This document shows, piece by piece, positions 44,701 through 57,012 of a stretch of 64,000 nt of DNA (its first letter is position 1; each line of letters begins with the position of its first letter). The stretch is from Chrysomallon squamiferum (lineage: Eukaryota; Mollusca; Gastropoda; Neomphalida; Peltospiridae), in NCBI GenBank assembly GCA_012295275.1, contig CM022668.1:852637-916636 (forward strand), given 5' to 3'. The notes under the pieces are model-generated. The model saw only the letters and a list, made by a program, of their open reading frames with translations, made no database searches and had not been told where the DNA came from. Position numbers and translations under genes: made by a program.

Positions 44701-47473
44701 TGACTATAGACTAATAAATATTCAAATTAACATGTGAAAGCTAGAAGTTTGTACATGTATCCAAAAAAGATGTTTAAAAAGAAAAAAAAAGAAAGAAAAA
44801 AAAGACTAAAACCACATTCTTCAGTAGTGAATAGCATGTTAATATTTTCATTTCATGATCTTTCTTTAACTATATGTTTCTCTTAAAAGTCACGTGCAGG
44901 TATGATGTCTTCAGTGGATGTTCTGAAAGTAGTGAAAGCATTTACTAATGAAGACAACTTCACAGTGTGGACTGACCTGTCACAGAATCTCTCTGGAATG
45001 GCTTTGCTGCTGCAGTACACTGATGCCTATGACAACTATAAAAAATTTGCAAAGAATCTGTTTCAAACAATTGCTAAAACAGTTGGTTGGGATGCAAAGA
45101 ATGATGAAGGTTAATACAATTTACTTTTAAATATTTTTTTTAAGGTTTTCTTCACTTAATTTTGCTGTAGAAGGAATGGATTTAATTTAATTAATTTTTT
45201 TCTTTTTTATATAATTATAAAGAATTCTTTTCTTTGAATGAAAGTATTTTCTAAACATTTGAAAGTAATTTAAAATAAATTAGGATCAGCAAATAATGGA
45301 CAGAGAGTTGCTTCTTTTTTTAAATTAAATCAGTTCTTTTCAATAAATATGGGATACATGTATATTGTATATTAAAAGGTCATCTGGTTGCTATGCTCCG
45401 AGGTCTTGTTTTAACCAAAATGGGTCGTTATGGTGATGAAGAAACTGTTGCTGAAGCAAGAAAGAGGTTCGAGGACCATGTCAGTGGAAAGAAGATTCTA
45501 CCTGCTGATCTTAGGGGACCAGTGAGTACTCTGTTTTATTATTCACTGATTTATTATTTTATTTTAAAATATCTAATGTACTATGGTAATACATTTCTTG
45601 TCAGCTCTCAAAGGTAGAGAAAAATAATTTGTATGTTGATAAATATTGGTTTAATCCAGCATATTATAGTTATTACAAACACTGAAATGTAAACCTTACA
45701 ATTAATATAGAAAATATGTAGTTTTGTCATTTATGTTTCTGTTTTTTTAATTTTTATTACTAACTTGTTTATCCTAGGTTTACACAACAGTGTTGACACA
45801 TGGTGGTGAATCAGATTTCAATAAAATGCTGGAGGTAAGAGAATCAAGACTCATACAAGTGTAACTGAATTTAGCAAGTACAGTGTTAAAAATATCTGTA
45901 AATACTTTTATTAAGTTCATTATGTGATGATTTTAAATAACATTAAAATTTGTTGATAATAACAATAAAGAAATAAAACAATAAATAATAATAATAAACA
46001 AATAAATAACATAATGTAATTTTAGAAAACTCTTTGTTCTATTACTGAAAATCTATTTAGTTTTATAAATGTGCCATATGTGTTTCTGATATAAATAAGA
46101 ATTATTTTTAAAGCTTTATGACAAAGCTGACATGATGGAGGAAAAGGACAGAATTGGAAGATCTCTGGGAGCAGTAGACAAGGAAGACTTAATTCAGAAA
46201 GTGCTAGAATTTGCCCTGTCGGTAAGACAAATAAAAGATTTTGGTTTTAGTGGTTGAAGTGTCTTCAAGAATGATTGTCTTGACAGGTTTCTGTGGACTC
46301 ATTGCTGTAATTACTGACTGGCACCATCCACTTTGAGGTACAATCTGTAACACTATTACAACAACAAAATAGAGGCACTTCTGCTTTGCAATCAGAATGT
46401 AAAAAATGAAAACACCAAACCAGTATAAAAATTAATGGCTATTTAATCTAATTGTAAAGTGATGAAAAGAAATAATCCTTGTCATAGATTTTAATTTCAT
46501 GAAAATAATTTGCAAGATATTGCATCAGATGGTGAGCACTACAGATAAATTTGTTTTGCTTTTTATTCAGCTGGTTCACAAAGTATTTTCCTCATTTCTA
46601 GTGGAAGCTGCCATTCATTTAATCATGATTTCAGATATCAAAAATTCTGTTTCCCTTATAAAATATCAGTATGAGTTTAGATTAAAACATCTTGGTTAAT
46701 TATTTATTTTTCAGGACAAAGTTCGATTCCAGGATACTGTATTTGTTTTGTGTTCTGCTGGAGGATCTGTCAAGGGAAGACAACTGATCTGGAAGTTTCT
46801 AAAAGAGAATTGGTCGGTCTTTCATGATCGATACAAGGGTGGATTTCTTCTGTCTCGTCTTGTAAAGGTCATTTTCAAACTTTCTATATTTATCTAAAGC
46901 AGTTTTGAAATAATTTCATTAACATATATTTTTGTATGCATAGGCACTCATACACACAAAATCTGCATATAATTGTAAAGTATAACAGTAATTTAAAATA
47001 TAGAAATATCTTACATAAAATTATTTTATCTTTCTGAAAACTAAATGTGAAATTTTATTTTCACTTTAATGTTTTATTTCAGTCCTCAACTGAGAACTTT
47101 GTGACTGAAGAACTAGCACATGAAGTGGAGGTATGCAGTTTAATGGGTTTTTTTTTTTTTAAATTTATATTTCAAAAGACAGATTTCTGTTTAGGGTACA
47201 GTTATTCATTGTTAATTTTTGAGTTTGGAATAAATTTTTGTTTAATTTTTTTTATAAAGAACATTGATTGGAAAGACAAATAATAGAGATTATCTGCAAT
47301 AAAAAGAAATACTGTTCCATGTTTAAATTTATTTGTTTTTTTAGAAATTCTTTGCTGATCATCCAGCCCCAGCAGCTGAACGAACAGTTCAACAGTCTTG
47401 TGAAAACATTCGTCTGAACGCACGATGGATGGAACGTGAAGCAGCCAGTGTTAAAGAATTCTTGAAAAATTAA
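35772..47473 (+). CDS. NPEPPS: Puromycin-sensitive aminopeptidase (M1 zinc metallopeptidase)
   Basis: A cytosolic aminopeptidase that trims peptides released by the proteasome. Twenty-one phase-consistent exons give 866 residues; the human form is about 875 from its internal Met. It starts [11 protein letters not shown], like the human MPEKRPFERLP, which fixes the start. The substrate-binding motif GAMENWG is at residues 272-278. The zinc site is HELAH at 308-312, with the third ligand E331 in WLNEGFA, exactly the HEXXH-X18-E spacing of M1 enzymes. The N-terminal FPCWDEPA and the C-terminal helical domain ending near [12 protein letters not shown] are also conserved. There is no signal peptide. 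Exons: 35772-35894, 36769-36844, 37285-37370, 37845-37970, 38875-38982, 39617-39814, 40610-40706, 40959-41107, 41381-41545, 41685-41789, 42864-43019, 43371-43452, 43801-43937, 44185-44319, 44890-45109, 45379-45521, 45778-45834, 46114-46221, 46715-46867, 47083-47130, 47345-47473. It is divergent to CPS and convergent with NUB1. Two introns carry copies of its own exons (see findings). Confidence 0.97.
35974..36563. mobile_element. 590-bp terminal-inverted-repeat element in NPEPPS intron 1
   Basis: The ends are inverted copies over about 65 bp with few mismatches. They begin GGGTCATTCCGTGTCAAATC at the left and GGGTCATTCCATGTCAAATC at the right on the other strand. A second conserved block, ACCCGACCGTCTCAGATTTTT, is cut here to its core CCGACCGTCTCAGATT, which occurs inverted at both ends. 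Both flanks are TAAT (35970-35973 and 36564-36567), a probable 4-bp target duplication. No coding frame is visible, so it is non-autonomous. The superfamily is not assigned. Confidence 0.88.
40241..40273. repeat. Poly(A) run in NPEPPS intron 6
   Basis: A run of about 25 A follows short T-rich sequence between exons 6 and 7. It may be the tail of an old retroposed copy, but no body was identified. Confidence 0.6.
41761..42056 (+). repeat. NPEPPS: Tandem duplication across the exon 10 splice donor of NPEPPS
   Basis: A 120-bp unit at 41761-41880 holds the last 29 bases of exon 10, its donor and the start of intron 10. It is repeated without visible difference at 41937-42056. Between them, 41881-41936 is a 56-bp copy with an internal 64-bp deletion that removes the donor. 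Near-identity of the copies implies a recent event. Confidence 0.97.
46253..46415 (-). pseudogene. Inverted copy of NPEPPS exon 13 and adjacent intron
   Basis: This stretch, in intron 18 of NPEPPS, is the reverse complement of 43737-43894 with scattered substitutions and small indels. The source comprises the end of intron 12 and about two thirds of exon 13. Matching pieces include GTTGAAGTGTCTTCAAGAAT and GGCACCATCCACTTTGAGGT. It has no function in the plus-strand reading of the gene. Confidence 0.93.
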
Positions 47474-48407
47474 ACTGTTATTGTTCTGGTTAATTCAGTG
47501 ATTTGATTACCACAGTGAAGTGTACTTTGCTTTAATTTTTAAATTTGTTCTTTTATTGAGCAGCATTTTCCAGTTTCATCAAAGTTGGTCACATTTCTTT
47601 AAAGAATTAAAATTATTTTTCAATCAAGATTTGTTATAGTACAATGATGAGGTGTGACAGATCACAGTCCTTCTCAATGATATCATTAGATATTGTTTTT
47701 AAAAATTATATGCAATTTTACAGTTTGAAGATGTAGTTTTATCACTTGAAGGAAAGAAGAAATGTTTTGTTTTGTTGGGGTTTTTCAATTTTTTTTTTTC
47801 TCAACTGAGCATTTTAATAATAAGAACTCCAGCTCACACAAAATACTCTTCTTTTTCCACAGCATCAGATTTATTTATATGCACCACATACAGACAGGAA
47901 ACATTTTTGTTAAACCACCTTGTAATTTGGAAATAATGATCTGGGGTCATCAAGGTACATTAAGTTCTCCATCAACCATGCTTTTTATTTTATAACACTT
48001 TGGTAAAACAGAACAAAAAATCTTTTAAATTTTATTTTTCAAAAGTTACTCAAACATTCTTAATCACAAATGCACACTGTTTTAATTAAAAACAAAAGTC
48101 AAAACTTTTAAAATAATGCAGAACTTCTTATATGTTTGCATCCTTGGACAAAAAAACCCCAATAAAAATACATGACACGCCCATCTGTATATATTTTCAA
48201 ATTTCACATTAGTTAAATATAACAGAATTGTTAAAAACAGATGCATATATTATTTCATCAAATAGAAACTGCCATTTGAAATAAAAAACTGTCAAAAGAA
48301 ACACCTGAAACATGGTTAAGAAAATGCAAAACCAACAATGCAGTAATAAGTAACAAGTGTGTTAAAAAACTATATCCTGAATTTATATATTTTATTTTTA
48401 TAACTGG
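47474..48407. other. Convergent 3' regions of NPEPPS and NUB1
   Basis: 934 bp separate the two stop codons. A plus-strand AATAAA at 48161-48166 could end NPEPPS. Minus-strand AATAAA candidates for NUB1 lie at 48391-48396 and 48031-48036. If the distal signals are used the two 3' untranslated regions overlap. Confidence 0.5.
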
Positions 48408-51400
48408 TCAAATGCCACTGATGCTAGCTAAACGTGCTTTGTATTCTGATAAGAACTGAGCCTCCTCCTTCAATGTCAAGTCTAGGTAATCTTCTTCATC
48501 ATGTGACAAATCAGACATCAAGTTTCTGATAGCAGCTTTCTCTTTCTCATGATTTTCATTAGACTTCAATGAAGATGATGATCCACCTGAAATAATAGAA
48601 CTTTGAAGGTCATATCTATTTTGATTTGTAAGAAAATACTTTGTTTATGTCAAAGACAAAGACAGAATGTGAAAGTTTAGTCAGCATTGTTAGATCCATA
48701 CTTCAAATAAACCTAATTTAATGGTGCCAATTAAAAGTAAATACAATTTGAATGTTTTTACAGTATGTTTAACTGGCAGAAAACAAGTTATTCACTGATG
48801 TGAAGAGGTAAGGGACAAGTGGCTGTCTAAAAATGATTATTAGTACACACAATGATATTTGGTTTATTGGCACATCAAAGTATGCAAAAATATTAGTTAC
48901 TAAATAATCAACACATCATCCGAATAACACTGCTATTCTTCAGAATGTCTAGATTATAAATAACTATTAGTCCCTTGCTTCCTTAATGATAGGCTGTAAG
49001 TAACTGTATTGTATAACCAATCTAACCTTTTTCACAGTAGCCAATAAAGGGCAAGGAGTAGTTTTTTCCAGAATTATTTTAAAACAGAACACAGTTACAG
49101 TAAATGTTTTCAGTTGTTTACAATACATTAGAAAATCATTATAGGTATTTTAAAAAATGTAGTAATTACTTCCCATATTTTCTGTCCATATTATGTTAGT
49201 GTTCTGATTTTTATTTTGAAATTTTAAGAGAAAAAATGACTTAATAGTCAATAAAACATTAGAAAACATGAATTTCCTGGCTGCAAATTTACAATGAAGT
49301 GACTATCTATTTCAAAGGTCTTTATTTATGTCTTTGTCTATGACATGCCTTTTAGTTTATGTGGTTTGTACCATTGTAAACATCCTAATAGTCAGCCCTG
49401 TTCATGCTGATTTGTTGTCGTGTAAAGCAAATGCAATTGTAACAGTATTAATAATCTATTCAGAATATACTTCTCTATTTAAACTTAATCAACATGAAAA
49501 AGTAAATAAATGCCATGTGAAGTTATAATTTTTTGAACTTCCATGTTGGGCATTTATTATCATGCCAACAGACAGACACAAATACATCATCAGATATATA
49601 AATTAAATAATGTAGAACATCTTTCTCTTTGTCATCCGTCAGATAGGTATCACTGTCTGATCCAGACTAAATATTCTCACTCTCACACAAACTAGGAATT
49701 GCATAACTAAAAAATGAAATAAGAAAATAGGAAATGTTTTATACTTTCTGAATCTGAAGATGCTGATGTCTCGGAACTACTTGAAAGCAAAGCTCCACCA
49801 CATTTCAGCAGTGTATCAGCTGCTTGTTGAACACTGCCATTACACTGCAACAAAGCTTTTCTAGCCATTGCTTCATCAAATCCCATGAACACTAACTAGA
49901 ACATTTTTATTAAAAATAAAAATATTAACATTTCATTCATGATGAATTTTAACAATAAAACAATACACTATTTCTGCAAGAATCATCATTAACATTTTAT
50001 GGCTGTATACTTTTATTAATTATTCTAAATAATTATATGAAATGTACATATAATATCAGTGCCTATATTTTATAAATTACTGACAGGAAGATATTTTAAT
50101 TCAGATTACCAAAAGCTTTTTTCTTCAATAACTTTTAAAGATTAATGGTTCCATAACAAATTTAGCTTGCATAAATATAATCAAAGTTAAATTTGATGCA
50201 AGATATTTGAAAAGTCATCACGTCAGCTGATATTTAAACATCACAGAGCATACAATGGAGAATATAGCAGAAAGAAATATATTTTCAAACCTGCAGTATC
50301 ATGTCATCAGTGAAGACAACAGGGCTGCTGTCATCATGCACATTCAGTAGATGTGGATGTCTATGAAGCACCTACAACAGACATCTCATCAAATAAATAA
50401 TCTAGGACTTTTTCTGGTTTATCATTTTTGAACATAACTGAAGTTCATTTTGTTAGAAATTGTTAAAAATGTCAACTATACAGGCAAAAAAACTCAAAAA
50501 TATATTGATAATTTTAAACTTTGAAAATATAAACCAATAATATGAAATTAACAGAATAAATGAGAAACATAACTAAAATACACAGAATTACAAATTAAAG
50601 TTTTGTTAAATATTACAAAGGGCAAAGGCAAAATGAAGAATTTCACAGTACTGTTCAGCCAGTGATTGTTGGTTACCTCTAGTGCTTGGTTGATGTCATT
50701 GTTTGTTTGCTTCAAGGCTTCTGTGACAGCTTTCTTGTGAAAACCCATACTGACAAGAGCACTGTGGTGGTTAACATTCACCCTGAAATATATGTTAATT
50801 TACTACTAGACTAAAGTTACTTACTAAATATAAATCCTTATAAATAGTCCTTGTATAGACAGATTCATCTTCCTAATATTATAATACAAATCTATATAAA
50901 ATATAACCAAATAAATAAATAAATAAATTATAAAAACAATTATTAGTTTATTTGTATTGTTTTTCCTAGTTCATAGCAATAAAGACATCTGTTTATAACT
51001 GAATTAATTTGAACTTTTTATTAAGTTTTTCTTTCATAGTCATAAACTTTGTTTTGGGCCATTGGTACATAACACCACACACATACAGACATGCACTCTG
51101 ATTTAGTTATTCCAGATAAAACAGGGTCACAGAATTCAGCTGATGCTTGAATTATATCAGATATATGTTGCTTAGGAAACAATCAGTTCCAGGGTGAGTC
51201 CTCTATACTATACCTAATCACTAATTTACATTCAAGCCAATTCCTGTGACTAGCTTATCGATAAAGGTGGTATGTGCTTCCCTTTAATGGGTTGAGGAAA
51301 GAAATAACACATTATAAGTAGTTCAAGAAACAGCAATAGGATTTTTCTCTCCCCTATTATTACTGATAAAACTGTACAAATGTTAGTTTTTAGAAGGACA

Positions 51401-52273
51401 ACCATTTTTTACATGCTATTAAACTTTCTTTACATATTAAAATCTTGTATAACAAACCTACCAGTTTCCATTGGCAGTTTTGCCCAGTTTTCTTGACTGT
51501 TGTTTTATTTCTCTTTCTGTGTCATTCTTTTTTTTTATTTCTTCTTTTTCCTGGAATATCAATAAACCATTACCTATTTATAACAGCTATTAAAATTGTT
51601 ATTAATATTATACTAATTATTATTATTTTTAATTTGTTGCATAAATGAAGAATACTTAACAAAAAAATACAACTACAGGTCCATAAAGTACTGCTTAGAC
51701 ATAGCAGTATAAAGTTTTTAATAAATTTCAATATGCTAAACTTCAATTAACAAATAATTATTAGATTCATTAATTTTTTTACTGTATTTTTAAGTTTTAG
51801 GAAGTTAATCCTTATCTTCATAAAACATCTTCAGTAGATGACAAAAATTTATATCCAAAATATTGTAATGCAAGTACTAAATGCTGAAAAAGTTAACTTT
51901 ATGTTTTGTTTTTTATGTTCAGAAAAGAATGTTTCATTTGAACCAAAATATTTATAAGCAAAAGTTGTAAAAGAAACCCCTAATAATAGTATGCATTATA
52001 GCCAATTTATTTTAAAGTAGATGCATAAAACAAAATTTTTGATTCACTGACTCATTCACCAATTCATTATGTCAATATAAAGCTTCAATCAAATTTGTTA
52101 AGAGAAAGGAATTAATCCACAAATCTATAAAGATTATTTATTTTTTTTACCTTCCTTCTGTTCAATATATGTTGGACAGCCTGCTCTACATTATTCCTAC
52201 ATGCTCTCAGACCAAGTCTGGCTTCACTCTCCAAAAATCCCATATTCAAAACTGATTAAAAAAAGAAGAAAAG

Positions 52274-52313
<40 letters not shown>

Positions 52314-55300
52314 AGACACCAATTAAATTCTATTTTTAAAAATAATGATTTGGTTTAAAAATCTTTTAAATTGTCCATGTTATAATAAAAATGTGAAAAA
52401 TTAATACTTTTACCTTGCAAAATTTTATCCTCATCCACTTGAAGATTTTTAAATTCATCTTCAGCCTACAAAAAGCATTAAATAATTACGTTTAATTACG
52501 TATGATAATACTAGACATATTGTTGTACTTCTTATCTTTCTACAGTAATAGATGTCAGCCACAAATGTTAAAACATTTTCTCTGAAGATTTTGATAAATT
52601 AAAATGAACAACTCAAAATACATATACTGTCTATTTTTTATTAAACTTAAAAAGAATATGACTACAGAAAAAATACAATTATTAATCTAATCAGACCAAA
52701 ATAGCAAAACAATGATGTAATTAAAACAAATGTATTAACAAACATTTTAATTTTTTCATGTAATTTATGTTCCAATAAAAACAATATCAAACTGCAATCT
52801 GGTACTTTGTTAAGAAGCTGGATAGCATCATTTATTCTGTGCTGGTGAAAGGCAACAATTCCTTGCAAGAGATGTAGTCTCATGAACAGTGCTTGAGCTT
52901 GCTCACTACCAGAACCTCCCTTAAATAGAATAGTTTTAGTGTTATCAGTATTTGATACATCATGCATAATATCTAATATCTGGCCAATCTTACTGTTATT
53001 ATAGTAGTCTTCCAAAGAAATGACTGTCATATTTTACAAATAAAATTAAAAATCTAAATAATTAAAAATAAATATATGTTATGTAAATATATAATGTATG
53101 ATTATTTTATTTTTAATAATTAAATAAATAAATGAAAAACAAAACAAAACAAAACAAAAAACAATTCAACTTTAAAAGAAATATTTTTCAGTACCTGCAA
53201 TCAATGAAAGTATTATACAGAATGAGCTGACATTTTTACCTTTACAGCTGTTAAACGTTCGTTATTAGCACCGTAACTCTGGATGAAACACTCTTCACTG
53301 GTTTGCAGCCTTCGTTCTACAAGATAATTAAAAACATTAAAATAATAATAATAATATGAAAAACTGAAGGCATTAATATATTTACCTGATATTAAACTAA
53401 TGAAAACATCAAGTAAATTCAGTTCAACTTAAATACATATTTCTTTATTGTAAATCCAAAACTTTTCAAGTGAGCATTTCAAGGGAGAAAAATCACTTAA
53501 TATTCTTCAACACAAAGTGTTTACAATGCAATAAAAAAAAAAAAAGTACAAATATACAAAATGTATTTTGCTATCAATGTGTATGACTGTTATAAGCATG
53601 CCTGCATCAGGAAGTTCAGAAACATTTTCAAGACAGAGATAGCACCAGACAATATCCAAACACAGAACAGCATAATTGTCAACAGCTTTTAACAGATCTG
53701 TCCTGCATTTACTGCAATAAAAAAATGAATGCTTTGGGTTTTTTATAATTCATTTATATATTTAATTAAATTTCATTAATGATTTCTGACAATTAAATTG
53801 ATATTTATTGAATTTAACTAAAATTAAACTAGGTAATCTTTAATACTAAGTTTAAAGAAGAACTGTTTTTCTTATAATATTAAATAATAAAAAACAAAAT
53901 AAAACAATCACAGAACAAGCAGATCAAACAGAAAATTAGTGTTCAAAAAATTTAAAATTTAGCCAAATTATTTCTTCAAAAAACTGTTTTTAACCATCAT
54001 GTATGAATTGAATAGCTAAAAATGAATGATCAGAATAATACCTAAATTCTTTGTCAGCTTCCAGAAGAAGTAGCAATGCCCGAGATATCTCCTTTTTCTT
54101 CAGGGCTGCTCTTCCCTTTTCATGTAAAGTCATTGCCAGTGTCAAAGCCTGTTATAAAAATAAGTAATAATAATCATCCAAATATTACTACAGAGCAGTC
54201 TTTAAAGTACATTTTTTAATTATTTATATTATCTAAAATGACATGAAAACAGGTCTGTAAAAAATATCAGTATGTTATAGAATCATTATTACTTTTTATT
54301 TTAATATGCTTTAATTGATAATATGAATAAATTGTTCAGCTTGTGTTTACAAAACAGAAATGAAACTTTTTACTGAGTTTTGTTAACAGAAAGGTAGTTA
54401 ACTGAATACATCATTGTATCAAATAAATTTTAAATATTTTTAAATATTACTTCTGATCATGTTAGATACCTTTCTTTCTTCAGTGGGAAGACTAAGTGGG
54501 CGACCTGACTGGTCAGCAATGTGAACTTCAAAGTATTCATCATCTTTAAAACAAATGTTAAAAACAAAATTAATGATAATTACAATAGCATTAGAAGAAA
54601 ACATCTACTGATTTAAAAAGTGCACTAATTACCTGAGTCTATTTTTGAGGATAATAATTCTGCTGCTGCTCTAGTTTGGGCCACTTGTTGCATTTCATCT
54701 TCTTCTCTCTGAGCTTCGGCTTCTGAATGAGTTAACCGTACAGCCATTATCTGGGCACCATTCTAAATTAATAAAGTCTATCTGAAACTTTTTTATTATA
54801 TTAAAAATAAATCTGTCATAAAACAACAACAACCAATAACTTTTGTTAATCAGCTCAGATTACGTAGATTCAGATTATTTACTTGAAATAGTTATTTATG
54901 ATTAGAAGAAAATATACACAATCAACAAAGCTTTTCTTGAAACATATCAGTTAACACCTTATTTAGAAATCTTTTTAAAAGTAATTATTCTTCATTTAAA
55001 AGTTATTGCAATTCTTTCTGGGAAAATAGAAAACCTGTCTTCATGAAAAACAATAATTAATGAATAATTTATTGAAGTTTCAGTTCTTTCTCAGCTCTAC
55101 CTGTATTCCTTGGCTTTTTAGTGGCGTGTTGTGGATGATCCGACCTCCACTGATGAGTTTAATCTGATCACTGGGTGACCCACAATTTTCTGAAACAAGG
55201 GAACGAAGATCTGATCCAGTTTTATCCAAACTGATTTCAATGGAAAACACTTTCTTTGACACTTGCTTAAAAAAAGAAAGAAATGTTTCAAATTTACACA

Positions 55301-56088
55301 AAGAATAATAGACAATCAAATTTCTAATTTAACTGCCTTTTACTCTTTTTCTTTCCACTGGTAAGTGAGGTAATGATAACTGACAGCTTCATATTAAATA
55401 TTTATATTTTTTCTAATTTCACAAATCAGCTTTTATTTTATTTTACTTTTTCACATTAAAAAAATCATACATATTTTAATACATATTAAAAAAAGTTAAA
55501 ACCCCATAATTATTCTTTTTTTTAAATCAAATGTGAAGCTTATTTTATTTGTAGCAAAACATATACAAACATTATTACCTTTTCTGAATGACCTGCCAAT
55601 TTAATTTTCAGGGTGGCAATTCCAACATTTTCAAACTTTTTTCGTTCTGCTAGTTTCTGAAGAGCATGCAGTCGAAGGGTTTCTAAAATTTCCTCAATCT
55701 CATTTTCAGGTAGAGACAGGTCTTTTGCATATCTTGCTATTAATTCCTACAATAAAAAAAATATTGCTTGCTTTGGTCTATGTTTATTTTGAAATGAAGT
55801 ATTATACTTTCTGCACTGTAAAAAAAAAAAACATTAATACTTTCTACAAAAAAGATGTTTAGAAAAATTAAACAAACTGTCAGGCTTACTGTTAAAAAAT
55901 TATGCATTTTAAAAAATACTTTAATAATTTATTTTCTTCAATAACAAAAAAAAAAAAATACATACAGAAGGGATGCAACCTTTAACACCTGTTTCTGTAG
56001 TGTAGGGTGGTTGCCAGAGTTTGATCTTTTCTACATTTAGCTTAACGCGAACAAGAGTTTGATGATGCTCCTTGCTATAATCATCCAT
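48408..56088 (-). CDS. NUB1: NEDD8 ultimate buster 1
   Basis: An adaptor that binds NEDD8/ubiquitin-like proteins and delivers them to the proteasome. Sixteen phase-consistent exons give 608 residues (human about 601-615). A ubiquitin-like domain spans about residues 85-160 ([14 protein letters not shown] ... [10 protein letters not shown]). A helical middle follows with [15 protein letters not shown]. Three UBA domains lie near 367-405 ([18 protein letters not shown]), 440-475 ([11 protein letters not shown]) and 495-535 ([15 protein letters not shown]). The conserved EEDYLDLTL is near the C-terminus. Exons: 56088-55966, 55746-55579, 55265-55101, 54762-54633, 54543-54470, 54148-54042, 53711-53602, 53316-53240, 52919-52806, 52465-52414, 52251-52151, 51550-51462, 50782-50677, 50371-50291, 49895-49745, 48586-48408. 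The start is the first Met of the first coding exon (AAG before ATGG, a good context). The frame is open up to the acceptor at 56112, so an earlier start in another exon is possible. Intron 7 uses a GC donor. Confidence 0.94.
52275..52309. repeat. (AT)n microsatellite in NUB1 intron 10
   Basis: About 17 AT units just upstream of exon 11 (minus strand). Confidence 0.95.
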
Positions 56089-56111
56089 ATCTTCTTTCAG
56101 TTTTAAGTTAC

Positions 56112-56880
56112 CTGCAAAAATATTTCAAATATTCAGTTTCATTAAAATTAGTTAATATTCATGATTATTATATATAATTCAACCTTTAACAACTCTGTGC
56201 TTACAGATGTCAAATCCGATGTTTTTAATCAGTTGATGTGAATTATATAATGCTTTCACTCAAATCATACTATTACAAGAAATAATAAAATATGAATTTA
56301 CGACAGTTTTAAACAAACGAGACTTATCAATTATCATGATTAATACCGTGACATATCAATGAACCGAAACAAATCACGGAAAATAAATGGCACCATTTTG
56401 TTCGTACAAAAAATATAATTTAATTAAATGGCAACACTGTCAAACATGATATTTGATATCAAACCTCTATGATGTTGCACAACTGACAATTGGTCTATTC
56501 ACGAAACAGGAAGTAACTATGTGTATTTATTAAAAAAAAAAAAAAAAAAAAAAATCAGTGTGAAGTTGTAATTCCTGTCCGAAATAAAATGCCATATTCA
56601 TCCATGCAAATAAAACAGAAAACAACTTATTTATTTATTTATTTATTTATTATTATTAGCAGTGGTAGTAATAGTAGTAGTAGTAGTATTGTTGCTGTTG
56701 TTGATGTTATTTATATTTTAGAAAGTACGTACAGGCAATGTTTAGATACTATTTATTTTATTTTATATTAAACTGACGGTAAAAAGAATGAAATTATTAT
56801 TACGTTGGTGTCTTAAAGTATGAAACTGTTAAAAAAAAAAAAAATTACGTTTATTATTCATAAGCATATAAACAAAATGC
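56112..56880. other. NUB1 upstream intron or leader region
   Basis: No supportable exon. It contains poly(A) runs near 56530 and 56830, and simple repeats at about 56624-56690 (TTTA then AGT/GTT units). Confidence 0.45.
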
Positions 56881-57012
56881 ATCCGGTATAACTAATTGAA
56901 CGTAGGAACAAACAATCGCAGAGACAAACCGAAAAGTAACGATCTTTACCGAAAATAAATTGTGTGTCAAGTGTCGCGACCTACAGCAGAAGGTGAATAA
57001 ATCGAATTATAG
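56881..57012. promoter_or_regulatory. CG-richer patch, candidate NUB1 promoter
   Basis: CG dinucleotides cluster here in otherwise CG-poor DNA. A minus-strand donor (TTTTCG then gtaaag) at about 56952 could end a NUB1 untranslated exon. In the phase needed to read into the first coding exon that sequence meets a stop and no ATG, which supports the start at 56088. A plus-strand donor (ATTATAG then gtatgtt) at 57012 could end an untranslated exon of a divergent gene. Start sites are not visible. Confidence 0.4.
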
